Assembly (NCBI GenBank): GCA_930367205.1
Contig: OV884015.1
Coordinates: 109,184,509-109,248,508 of the forward strand
Length of the DNA stretch: 64,000 nt
Source: Acanthosoma haemorrhoidale
Taxonomy: Eukaryota; Arthropoda; Insecta; Hemiptera; Acanthosomatidae
Reading direction: 5' to 3'
In this document: piece by piece, positions 53,097 through 64,000 of the stretch
Layout: each line of letters starts with the position of its first letter
Numbering within the stretch: the first letter of the stretch is position 1
Translations under genes and position numbers: made by a program
Notes under the pieces: model-generated
What the model was told of the DNA's origin: nothing
Seen by the model: only the letters and a program-made list of their open reading frames with translations
The model's database searches: none

Positions 53097-54768
53097 AGTC
53101 AAAAAGCCGAAGTTTTACGAAATAGCAGGATTTGAAGCTGGAAACGTTAGCTCCTGCGACCTCATGATCTCCTGATACTAAAAGAACGAAAATATAGTCA
53201 AAAAGCAAATTTTCTCTAAATAGCAGGATTCGATGTTGGAAACGTTAGCTCCCACCACCTCATGATCTCCTGATACTAAAAGAACGAAATTATAGTCAAA
53301 AAGCCGATTTTTCACGAAATAGCAGGATTCGAACCGAAAAAAGATAGCTCCTTCTGCCTTATGATCTCCTGATACTAATAGAATGAAATATAGTCAAAAT
53401 GCCGAATTTGTACGAAATAGCGGGATTAGCAGCTAGAACGTTGGCTCCTGCCACCTCATGATCTCCTGATAGTAAAAGAACGAATATATAGACAAAAAGC
53501 CGAATTTTTACGAAATAGCAGGATTGAAAGATAAAACGTTAGCTCCTGCCACCTCATGATCTCCTGATACTAAAAGATCAAAAATATAGTCAAAAAGCCG
53601 AAGTTTTACGAAATAGCAGGATTTGAAGCTGGAAACGTTAGCTCCTGCGACCTCATGATCTCCTGATACTAAAAGAACGAATATATAGGCAAAAAGCCGA
53701 ATTTTTACGAAATAGCGGGATTCAAAGATAAAACGTTAGCTCCTGCCACCTCATGATCTCCTGATACTAAAAGATCAAAAATATAGTCAAAAAGCCGAAG
53801 TTTTACGAAATAGCAGGATTTGAAGCTGGAAACATTAGCTCCTGCGACCTCATGATCTCCTGATACTAAAAGAACGAAAATATAGTCAAAAAGCAAATTT
53901 TCTCTAAATAGCAGGATTCGATGTTGGAAACGTTAGCTCCCACCACCTCATGATCTCCTGATACTAAAAGAACCAAATTATAGTCAAAAAACCGAACTTT
54001 TACGAAATAGCAGGATTCGAACCGGAAAAAGATAGCTCCTTCTGCCTTATGATCTCCTGATACTAATAGAATGAAATATAGTCAAAATGCCGAATTTGTA
54101 CGAAATATCAGAATTGGCAGCTAGAACATTAGCTCCTGCCACCTTATGATCTCCTGATACTAAAAGAACGATAAAATAGACAAAAAGCTAAATTTTGACG
54201 AAATAACAGGATTGGCAGCAAGAATGTTAGCTCCTGCCGCCTCATGATCTCCTGATAATAAAAGAACGAAAATATAGTCAAAAAGCCTAATTTTCACGAA
54301 ATTGCATGATTTGAAGCTGTAAACATTAGCTCCTGCCGCCTTATGATCTCCTGATACTAAAAGAACGAAAATATAGTCAAAAAGCCAAATTTTTACGAAA
54401 TAGCATGATTCGAAGCTGGAAACGTTAGCTCCTGCCACCTCATGATCTCCTGATACTAAAAGATCAAAAATATAGTCAAAAAGCCGAAGTTTTACGAAAT
54501 AGCAGGATTTGAAGCTGGAAACGTTAGCTCCTGCGACCTCATGATCTCCTGATACTAAAAGAACGAAAATATAGTCAAAAAGCAAATTTTCTCTAAATAG
54601 CAGGATTCAAAGTTGGAAACGTTAGCTCCTGCCACCTCATGATCTCCTGATACTAAACGAACGAAAATATAGTCAAAAACCGAATATTAGAAAAATAGCA
54701 GAATTCGAGCCTGGAAACGTTAGCTCCTACCACCTCATGGTCTCCTGATACAAAAAGATCAAAAATAT
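53097..54768 (+). repeat. 1672-bp HOR unit, copy 1
   Basis: This 17-monomer unit is unusually rich in 99-bp monomers. It begins at AGTCAAAAAGCCGAAG and shares the uncommon GAACCGAAAAAAGATAGC segment with copy 2. Confidence 0.87.
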
Positions 54769-56440
54769 GGTCAAAAAGCCGAAGTTTTACGAAATAGCAG
54801 GATTTGAAGCTGGAAACGTTAGCTCCTGCGACCTCATGATCTCCTGATACTAAAAGAACGAAAATATAGTCAAAAAGCAAATTTTCTCTAAATAGCAGGA
54901 TTCGATGTTGGAAACGTTAGCTCCCACCACCTCATGATCTCCTGATACTAAAAGAACGAAATTATAGTCAAAAAGCCGATTTTTCACGAAATAGCAGGAT
55001 TCGAACCGAAAAAAGATAGCTCCTTCTGCCTTATGATCTCCTGATACTAATAGAATGAAATATAGTCAAAATGCCGAATTTGTACGAAATAGCGGGATTA
55101 GCAGCTAGAAATTTGGCTCCTGCCACCTCATGATCTCCTGATAGTAAAAGAACGAATATATAGACAAAAAGCCGAATTTTTACGAAATAGCAGGATTGAA
55201 AGATAAAACGTTAGCTCCTGCCACCTCATGATCTCCTGATACTAAAAGATCAAAAATATAGTCAAAAAGCCGAAGTTTTACGAAATAGCAGGATTTGAAG
55301 CTGGAAACGTTAGCTCCTGCGACCTCATGATCTCCTGATACTAAAAGAACGAATATATAGGCAAAAAGCCGAATTTTTACGAAATAGCGGGATTCAAAGA
55401 TAAAACGTTAGCTCCTGCCACCTCATGATCTCCTGATACTAAAAGATCAAAAATATAGTCAAAAAGCCGAAGTTTTACGAAATAGCAGGATTTGAAGCTG
55501 GAAACATTAGCTCCTGCGACCTCATGATCTCCTGATACTAAAAGAACGAAAATATAGTCAAAAAGCAAATTTTCTCTAAATAGCAGGATTCGATGTTGGA
55601 AACGTTAGCTCCCACCACCTCATGATCTCCTGATACTAAAAGAACCAAATTATAGTCAAAAAACCGAACGTTTACGAAATAGCAGGATTCGAACCGGAAA
55701 AAGATAGCTCCTTCTGCCTTATGATCTCCTGATACTAATAGAATGAAATATAGTCAAAATGCCGAATTTGTACGAAATATCAGAATTGGCAGCTAGAACA
55801 TTAGCTCCTGCCACCTTATGATCTCCTGATACTAAAAGAACGATAAAATAGACAAAAAGCTAAATTTTGACGAAATAACAGGATTGGCAGCAAGAATGTT
55901 AGCTCCTGCCGCCTCATGATCTCCTGATAATAAAAGAACGAAAATATAGTCAAAAAGCCTAATTTTCACGAAATTGCATGATTTGAAGCTGTAAACATTA
56001 GCTCCTGCCGCCTTATGATCTCCTGATACTAAAAGAACGAAAATATAGTCAAAAAGCCAAATTTTTACGAAATAGCATGATTCGAAGCTGGAAACGTTAG
56101 CTCCTGCCACCTCATGATCTCCTGATACTAAAAGATCAAAAATATAGTCATAAAGCCGAAGTTTTACGAAATAGCAGGATTTGAAGCTGGAAACGTTAGC
56201 TCCTGCGACCTCATGATCTCCTGATACTAAAAGAACGAAAATATAGTCAAAAAGAAAATTTTTTCTAAATAGCAGGATTCAAAGTTGGAAACGTTAGCTC
56301 CTGCCACCTCATGATCTCCTGATACTAAACGAACGAAAATATAGTCAAAAACCGAATATTAGAAAAATAGCAGGATTCGAGCCTGGAAACGTTAGCTCCT
56401 ACCACCTCATGGTCTCCTGATACAAAAAGATCAAAAATAT
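54769..56440 (+). repeat. 1672-bp HOR unit, copy 2
   Basis: This is the tandem copy at offset 1672. Private changes are GCTAGAAATTTGGC near 55104, CCGAACGTTTACG near 55664 and AGTCATAAAGCC near 56146. The last introduces a minus-strand stop and shortens the open frame seen in the sister copy, with no sign of selection for the frame. Confidence 0.87.
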
Positions 56441-57852
56441 AGTCAAAAAGCCGAAGTTTTACGAAATAGCAGGATTTGAAGCTGGAAACGTTATCTCCTG
56501 CGACCTCATGATCTCCTGATACTAAAAGAACGAAAATATAGTCAAAAAGCAAATTTTCTCTAAATAGTAGGATTCGATGTTGGAAACGTTAGCTCCCACC
56601 ACCTCATGATCTCCTGATACTAAAAGAACGAAATTATAGTCAAAAAGCCGATTTTTCACGAAATAGCAGGATTCGAACCGGAAAAAGATAGCTCCTTCTG
56701 CCTTATGATCTCCTGATACTAATAGAATGAAATATAGTCAAAATGCCGAATTTGTACGAAATAGCAGGATTGAAAGATAAAACGTTAGCTCCTGCCACCT
56801 CATGATCTCCTGATACTAAAAGAACGAATATATAGACAAAAAGCCGAATTTCTACGAAATAGAAGATTGGCAGCTAGAACGTTAGCTCCTTCCACCTTAT
56901 GATCTCCTGATACTAAAAGAACGAATATATAGGCAAAAAGCCGAATTTTTACGAAATAGCGGGATTCAAAGATAAAACGTTAGCTCCTGCCACCTTATGA
57001 TCTCCTGATACTAAAAGATCAAAAATATAGTCAAAAAGCCGAAGTTTTACGAAAGAGCAGGATTTGAAGCTGGAAACATTAGCTCCTGCGACCTCATGAT
57101 CTCCTGATACTAAAAGAACGAAAATATAGTCAAAAAGCAAATTTTCTCTAAATAGCAGGATTCGATGTTGGAAACGTTAGCTCCCACCACCTCATGATCT
57201 CCTGATACTAAAAGAACCAAATTATAGTCAAAAAACCGAACTTTTACGAAATAGCAGGATTCGAACCGGAAAAAGATAGCTCCTTCTGCCTTATGATCTC
57301 CTGATACTAATAGAATGAAATATAGTCTAAATGCCGAATTTGTACGAAATATCAGAATTGGCAGCTAGAACATTAGCTCCTGCCACCTTATGATCTCCTG
57401 ATACTAAAAGAACGATAAAATAGACAAAAAGCTAAATTTTGACGAAATAACAGGATTGGCAGCAAGAATGTTAGCTCATGCCGCCTCATGATCTCCTGAT
57501 AATAAAAGAACGAAAATATAGTCAAAAAGCCTAATTTTCACGAAATTGCATGATTTGAAGCTGTAAACATTAGCTCCTGCCGCCTTATGATCTCCTGATA
57601 CTAAAAGAACGAAAATATAGTCAAAAAGCCAAATTTTTACGAAATAGCATGATTCGAAGCTGGAAACGTTAGCGCCTACCACCTCATGATCTCCTGATAC
57701 TAAAAGATCAAAAATATAGTCAAAAAGCCGAAGTTTTACGAAATAGCAGGATTTGAAGCTGGAAACGTTAGCTCCTGCGACCTCATGATCTCCTGATACT
57801 AAAAGAACGAAAATATAGTCAAAAAGCAAATTTTCTCTAAATAGCAGGATTC
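56281..57852 (+). repeat. 1572-bp HOR unit, copy 1
   Basis: This 16-monomer series starts AAAGTTGGAAACG. It shares the private GTTAGCTCATGCC, AGTCTAAATGCC and GTTAGCGCCTACC variants with its partner. Confidence 0.87.
56441..56765 (+). repeat. 1672-bp HOR unit, partial copy 3
   Basis: The series starts a third time and runs a little over three monomers before changing to AGCAGGATTGAAAG where the other copies have AGCGGGATTAGC. Confidence 0.78.
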
Positions 57853-59421
57853 AAAGTTGGAAACGTTAGCTCCTGCCACCTCATGATCTCCTGATACTAA
57901 ACGAACGAAAATATAGTCAAAAACCGAATATTAGAAAAATAGCAGGATTCGAGCCTGGAAACGTTAGCTCCTACCACCTCATGGTCTCCTGATACAAAAA
58001 GATCAAAAATATAGTCAAAAAGCCGAAGTTTTACGAAATAGCAGGATTTGAAGCTGGAAACGTTAGCTCCCGCGACCTCATGATCTCCTGATACTAAAAG
58101 AACGAAAATATAGTCAAAAAGCAAATTTTCTCTAAATAGCAGGATTCGATGTTGGAAACGTTAGCTCCCACCACCTCATGATCTCCTGATACTAAAAGAA
58201 CGAAATTATAGTCAAAAAGCCGATTTTTCACGAAATAGCAGGATTCGAACCGGAAAAAGATAGCTCCTTCTGCCTTATGATCTCCTGATACTAATAGAAT
58301 GAAATATAGTCAAAATGCCGAGTACGAAATAGCAGGATTGAAAGATAAAACGTTAGCTCCTGCCACCTCATGATCTCCTGATACTAAAAGAACGAATATA
58401 TAGACAAAAAGCCGAATTTCTACGAAATAGAAGATTGGCAGCTAGAACGTTAGCTCCTTCCACCTTATGATCTCCTGATACTAAAAGAACGAATATATAG
58501 GCAAAAAGCCGAATTTTTACGAAATAGCGGGATTCAAAGATAAAACGTTAGCTCCTGCCACCTCATGATCTCCTGATACTAAAAGATCAAAAATATAGTC
58601 AAAAAGCCGAAGTTTTACGAAAGAGCAGGATTTGAAGCTGGAAACATTAGCTCCTGCGACCTCATGATCTCCTGATACTAAAAGAACGAAAATATAGTCA
58701 AAAAGCAAATTTTCTCTAAATAGCAGGATTCGATGTTGGAAACGTTAGCTCCCACCACCTCATGATCTCCTGATACTAAAAGAACCAAATTATAGTCAAA
58801 AAACCGAACGTTTACGAAATAGCAGGATTCGAACCGGAAAAAGATAGCTCCTTCTGCCTTATGATCTCCTGATACTAATAGAATGAAATATAGTCTAAAT
58901 GCCGAATTTGTACGAAATATCAGAATTGGCAGCTAGAACATTAGCTCCTGCCACCTTATGATCTCCTGATACTAAAAGAACGATAAAATAGACAAAAAGC
59001 TAAATTTTGACGAAATAACAGGATTGGCAGCAAGAATGTTAGCTCATGCCGCCTCATGATCTCCTGATAATAAAAGAACGAAAATATAGTCAAAAAGCCT
59101 AATTTTCACGAAATTGCATGATTTGAAGCTGTAAACATTAGCTCCTGCCGCCTTATGATCTCCTGATACTAAAAGAACGAAAATATAGTCAAAAAGCCAA
59201 ATTTTTACGAAATAGCATGATTCGAAGCTGGAAACGTTAGCGCCTACCACCTCATGATCTCCTGATACTAAAAGATCAAAAATATACTCAAAAAGCCGAA
59301 GTTTTACGAAATAGCAGGATTTGAAGCTGGAAACGTTAGCTCCTGCGACCTCATGATCTCCTGATACTAAAAGAACGAAAATATAGTCAAAAAGCAAATT
59401 TTCTCTAAATAGCAGGATTCG
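57853..59421 (+). repeat. 1572-bp HOR unit, copy 2, with a 4-bp deletion
   Basis: This is the tandem copy. The offset is 1572 up to about 58320 and 1568 beyond it, because GCCGAATTTGTACG has become GCCGAGTACG. Other private changes are CTCCCGCGACC near 58067 and TATACTCAAAAAG near 59282. Confidence 0.87.
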
Positions 59422-60371
59422 ATGTTGGAAACGTTAGCTCCCACCACCTCATGATCTCCTGATACTAAAAGAACGAAATTATAGTCAAAAAGCCGATTTT
59501 TCACGAAATAGCAGGATTCGAACCAAAAAAAAGATAGCTCCTTCTGCCTTATGATCTCCTGATACTGATAGAATGAAATATAGTCGAAATGCCGAATTTG
59601 TACGAAATAGCAGGATTGAAAGATAAAACGTTAGCTCCTGCCACCTCATGATCTCCTGATACTAAACGAACGAAAATATAGTCAAAAAGCAAATTTTCTC
59701 TAAATAGCAGGATTCGGTGTTGGAAACGTTAGCTCCCACCACCTCATGATCTCCTGAAACTAAAAGAACGAAATTATAATAAAAAAACCGAACTTTTACG
59801 AAATAGCAGGATTCGAACCGGAAAAAGATAGCTCCTTCTGCCCTATGATCTCCTGATACTAATAGAATGAAATATAGTCAAAATACCGAATTTGTACGAA
59901 ATAGCGGGATTAGCAGCTAGAACGTTGGCTCCTGCCACCTCATGATCTCCTGATACTAAAAGAACGAATATATAGACAAAAAGCCGAATTTCTACGAAAT
60001 AGAAGATTGGCAGCTAGAACGTTAGCTCCTTCCATTTTATGATCTCCTGATACTAAAAGAACGAATATATAGACAAAAAGCCGAATTTTTACGAAATAGC
60101 AGGATTCAAAGATAAAACGTTAGCTCCTGCCACCTCATGATCTCCTGATACTAAAAGATCAAAAATATAGTCAAAAAGCCGAAGTTTTACGAAATAGCAG
60201 GATTTGAAGCTGGAAACGTTAGCTCCTGCGACCTCATGATCTCCTGATACTAAAAGAACGAAAATATAGTCAAAAAGCAAATTTTCTCTAAATAGCAGGA
60301 TTCGATGTTGGAAACGTTAGCTCCTGCGACCTCATGATCTCCTGATACTAAAAGAACGAAAATATAGTCAA
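59422..60371 (+). repeat. Block repeated at +2849 bp (left copy)
   Basis: The shared rare segments GAACCAAAAAAAAGATAGC and GATACTGATAGAATG with AGTCGAAATGCC identify this block with 62271-63220, 29 monomers to the right. Confidence 0.83.
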
Positions 60372-60911
60372 AAAGCAAATTTTCTCTAAATAGCAGGATT
60401 CAAAGTTGGAAACGTTAGCTCCTGCCACCTCATGATCTCCTGATACTAAACGAACGAAAATATAGTCAAAAACCGAATATTAGAAAAATAGCAGGATTCG
60501 AGCCTGGAAACGTTAGCTCCTACCACCTCATGGTCTCCTGATACAAAAAGATCAAAAATATAGTCAAAAAGCCGAAGTTTTACGAAATAGCAGGATTTGA
60601 AGCAGGAAACGTTATCTCCTGTGACCTCATGATCTCCTGATACTAAAAGAACGAAAATATAGTCAAAAAGCAAATTTTCTTTAAATAGCAGGATTCGATG
60701 TTGGAAACGTTAGCTCCCACCACCTCATGATCTCCTGATACTAAAAGAACGAAATTATAGTCAAAAAGCCGATTTTTCACGAAATAGCAGGATTCGAACC
60801 GGAAAAAGATAGCTCCTTCTGCCTTATGATCTCCTGATACTAATAGAATGAAATATAGTCAAAATGCCGAATTTTTACGAAATAGCAGGATTCAAAGATA
60901 AAACGTTAGCT

Positions 60912-62779
60912 CCTGCCACCTCATGATCTCCTGATACTAAAAGAACGAATATATAGACAAAAAGCCGAATTTCTACGAAATAGAAGATTGGCAGCTAGAA
61001 CGTTAGCTCCTTCCACCTTATGATCTCCTGATACTAAAAGAACGAATATATAGGCAAAAAGCCGAATTTTTACGAAATAGCGGGATTCAAAGATAAAACG
61101 TTAGCTCCTGCCACCTCATGATCTCCTGATACTAAAAGATCAAAAATATAGTCAAAAAGCCGAAGTTTTACGAAAGAGCAGGATTTGAAGCTGGAAACAT
61201 TAGCTCCTGCGACCTCATGATCTCCTGATACTAAAAGAACGAAAATATAGTCAAAAAGCAAATTTTCTCTAAATAGCAGGATTCGATGTTGGAAACGTTA
61301 GCTCCCACCACCTCATGATCTCCTGATACTAAAAGAACCAAATTATAGTCAAAAAACCGAACTTTTACGAAATAGCAGGATTCGAACCGGAAAAAGATAG
61401 CTCCTTCTGCCTTATGATCTCCTGATACTAATAGAATGAAATATAGTCAAAATGCCGAATTTGTACGAAATATCAGAATTGGCAGCTAGAACATTAGCTC
61501 CTGCCACCTTATGATCTCCTGATACTAAAAGAACGATAAAATAGACAAAAAGCTAAATTTTGACGAAATAACAGGATTGGCAGACAAGAATGTTAGCTCC
61601 TGCCGCCTCATGATCTCCTGATAATAAAAGAACGAAAATATAGTCAAAAAGCCTAATTTTCACGAAATTGCATGATTTGAAGCTGTAAACATTAGCTCCT
61701 GCCGCCTTATGATCTCCTGATACTAAAAGAACGAAAATATAGTCAAAAAGCCAAATTTTTACGAAATAGCATGATTCGAAGCTGGAAACGTTAGCTCCTG
61801 CCACCCCATGATCTCCTGATACTAAAAGATCAAAAATATAGTCAAAAAGCCGAAGTTTTACGAAATAGCAGGATTTGAAGCTGGAAACGTTAGCTCCTGC
61901 GACCTCATGATCTCCTGATACTAAAAGAACGAAAATATAGTCAAAAAGCAAATTTTCTCTAAATAGCAGGATTCAAAGTTGGAAACGTTAGCTCCTGCCA
62001 CCTCATGATCTCCTGATACTAAACGAACGAAAATATAGTCAAAAACCGAATATTAGAAAAATAGCAGGATTCGAGCCCGGAAACGTTAGCTCCTACCACC
62101 TCATGGTCTCCTGATACAAAAAGATCCAAAATATAGTCAAAAAGCCGAAGTTTTACGAAATAGCAGGATTTGAAGCTGGAAACGTTAGCTCCTGCGACCT
62201 CATGATCTCCTGATACTAAAAGAACGAAAATATAGTCAAAAAGCAAATTTTCTCTAAATAGCAGGATTCGATGTTGGAAACGTTAGCTCCCACCACCTCA
62301 TGATCTCCTGATACTAAAAGAACGAAATTATAGTCAAAAAGCCGATTTTTCACGAAATAGCAGGATTCGAACCAAAAAAAAGATAGCTCCTTCTGCCTTA
62401 TGATCTCCTGATACTGATAGAATGAAATATAGTCGAAATGCCGAATTTGTACGAAATAGCAGGATTGAAAGATAAAACGTTAGCTCCTGCCACCTCATGA
62501 TCTCCTGATACTAAACGAACGAAAATATAGTCAAAAAGCAAATTTTCTCTAAATAGCAGGATTCGGTGTTGGAAACGTTAGCTCCCACCACCTCATGATC
62601 TCCTGAAACTAAAAGAACGAAATTATAATAAAAAAACCGAACTTTTACGAAATAGCAGGATTCGAACCGGAAAAAGATAGCTCCTTCTGCCCTATGATCT
62701 CCTGATACTAATAGAATGAAATATAGTCAAAATACCGAATTTGTACGAAATAGCGGGATTAGCAGCTAGAACGTTGGCT
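60912..62779 (+). repeat. 1868-bp HOR unit, copy 1
   Basis: This 19-monomer unit has several private variants also present in copy 2: GGCAGACAAGAATG (an added base), GCCACCCCATG, GATTCGAGCCCGG and AAAAGATCCAAAATATAG. Confidence 0.87.
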
Positions 62780-63220
62780 CCTGCCACCTCATGATCTCCT
62801 GATACTAAAAGAACGAATATATAGACAAAAAGCCGAATTTCTACGAAATAGAAGATTGGCAGCTAGAACGTTAGCTCCTTCCACCTTATGATCTCCTGAT
62901 ACTAAAAGAACGAATATATAGGCAAAAAGCCGAATTTTTACGAAATAGCGGGATTCAAAGATAAAACGTTAGCTCCTGCCACCTCATGATCTCCTGATAC
63001 TAAAAGATCAAAAATATAGTCAAAAAGCCGAAGTTTTACGAAATAGCAGGATTTGAAGCTGGAAACGTTAGCTCCTGCGACCTCATGATCTCCTGATACT
63101 AAAAGAACGAAAATATAGTCAAAAAGCAAATTTTCTCTAAATAGCAGGATTCGATGCTGGAAACGTTAGCTCCTGCGACCTCATGATCTCCTGATACTAA
63201 AAGAACGAAAATATAGTCAA
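62271..63220 (+). repeat. Block repeated at +2849 bp (right copy)
   Basis: This is the right copy of 59422-60371. Around 62881 it reads CCTTCCACCTTATG with ATATATAGGC following, as in the 1868-bp unit, whereas the left copy has CCTTCCATTTTATG. The block is therefore a patchwork of two templates. Confidence 0.83.
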
Positions 63221-64000
63221 AAAACCGAACTTTTACGAAATAGCAGGATTCGAACCGGAAAAAGATAGCTCCTTCTGCCTTATGATCTCCTGATACTAAT
63301 AGAATGAAATATAGTCAAAATGCCGAATTTGTACGAAATATCAGAATTGGCAGCTAGAACATTAGCTCCTGCCACCTTATGATCTCCTGATACTAAAAGA
63401 ACGATAAAATAGACAAAAAGCTAAATTTTGACGAAATAACAGGATTGGCAGACAAGAATGTTAGCTCCTGCCGCCTCATGATCTCCTGATAATAAAAGAA
63501 CGAAAATATAGTCAAAAAGCCTAATTTTCACGAAATTGCATGATTTGAAGCTGTAAACATTAGCTCCTGCCGCCTTATGATCTCCTGATACTAAAAGAAC
63601 GAAAATATAGTCAAAAAGCCAAATTTTTACGAAATAGCATGATTCGAAGCTGGAAACGTTAGCTCCTGCCACCCCATGATCTCCTGATACTAAAAGATCA
63701 AAAATATAGTCAAAAAGCCGAAGTTTTACGAAATAGCAGGATTTGAAGCTGGAAACGTTAGCTCCTGCGACCTCATGATCTCCTGATACTAAAAGAACGA
63801 AAATATAGTCAAAAAGCAAATTTTCTCTAAATAGCAGGATTCAAAGTTGGAAACGTTAGCTCCTGCCACCTCATGATCTCCTGATACTAAACGAACGAAA
63901 ATATAGTCAAAAACCGAATATTAGAAAAATAGCAGGATTCGAGCCCGGAAACGTTAGCTCCTACCACCTCATGGTCTCCTGATACAAAAAGATCCAAAAT
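62780..64000 (+). repeat. 1868-bp HOR unit, copy 2, truncated by window end
   Basis: This is the second copy, still matching at the last base of the window, so the array continues to the right. The internal stretch 63140-63220 differs from copy 1 and matches 60291-60371 instead, which suggests conversion. Confidence 0.86.

Larger units (their letters stand above)
1..64000 (+). repeat. Satellite array of ~98-bp monomers, head to tail, filling the window
   Basis: The phrase TGATCTCCTGATACTAA, or a one- or two-base variant, recurs every 97 to 99 bases from one end to the other, always in the same orientation. Between recurrences the order is constant: A-rich segment, TACGAAATAGCAGGATT, then a variable purine-rich stretch, GTTAGCTCC and a short C-rich end. 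About 650 monomers fit. There is no inversion, no inserted element and no unique stretch. One hand-counted monomer (1144-1242) is 37% GC. Arrays like this are known from centromeric and pericentromeric heterochromatin of eukaryotes; that location is an inference here. No gene is present in any part, so this entry covers every gene-free stretch. I do not recognise the family by name. Confidence 0.98.

Noticed and set aside
1..64000. CRISPR array
   Set aside because: The periodic unit is about 98 bp and repeats along its full length. There are no unique spacers alternating with short identical repeats, and no cas genes.
1..64000. Transposon or retrotransposon insertions within the array
   Set aside because: Scanning the whole window showed no stretch departing from the monomer pattern, no long terminal repeats, and no coding similarity to transposase or reverse transcriptase.
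1..64000. Telomeric repeats, rDNA spacer or 5S rDNA array
   Set aside because: No short telomere-type motif runs are present. The unit contains no 5S or rRNA coding sequence and is far too short for rDNA.
1..64000. Inverted repeats or strand switches in the array
   Set aside because: Every monomer examined reads in the same direction, and no reverse-complement copy of TGATCTCCTGATA in monomer context was found.
1..64000. Assigning a species or a named satellite family
   Set aside because: No unique flanking sequence or known gene is present, and the monomer does not match a family I can recall with certainty. A search against satellite libraries would decide it.

Overview
The whole window, from base 1 to base 64000, is one uninterrupted satellite DNA array. 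The unit is a monomer of about 98 bp (97, 98 and 99 bp versions were measured), repeated head to tail in one orientation roughly 650 times. I found no gene, RNA gene, transposon, CRISPR array or unique-sequence island. Such an array points to the heterochromatin of a eukaryotic nuclear genome, most likely centromeric or pericentromeric. A plant is my best guess from the monomer size class, about 37% GC in a hand-counted monomer, and the style of higher-order repeats. The species and a named satellite family cannot be fixed from the sequence alone.

Each monomer has a nearly constant half around TGATCTCCTGATA, followed by A-tracts, and a variable half carrying the diagnostic differences. Monomers fall into recognisable subtypes by their closing bases (GCTCCTGCGACC, GCTCCCACCACC, GCTCCTTCTGCC, GCTCCTTCCATTTTA, GCTCCAGCCGCC, GCTCCTGCCGCC, GCTCCTACCACC). 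Ordered series of subtypes form higher-order repeats (HORs), which were then duplicated in nested fashion.

Layout. 1-17.6 kb: an older mosaic of blocks sharing offsets of 1572, 2648, 5004, 9811, 10596 and 12168 bp. 17.67-26.5 kb: two 3533-bp units in tandem, the second followed by a further copy of its last 1768 bp. 26.5-29.9 kb: transition, partly a copy of 17.1-18.8 kb. 29.9-33.0 kb: two 1571-bp units. 33.2-38.6 kb: three 1865-bp units, the last cut short. 38.0-50.6 kb: two near-identical units at a 6774-bp offset. 51.0-53.0 kb: a 984-bp doublet. 53.1-56.8 kb: 2.2 copies of a 1672-bp unit. 56.3-59.4 kb: a doublet of about 1570 bp. 59.4-64.0 kb: blocks at 2849 and 1868 bp, running off the window end.

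Every offset is a whole number of monomers, as expected from in-register unequal exchange or repeat-mediated replication error. The open reading frames are all on the minus strand. They are a by-product of 99-bp monomers being 33 codons long, and I do not annotate them as genes. Block boundaries were placed by eye and are good to about 20 bp. Copy identities are impressions from reading, not computed alignments.
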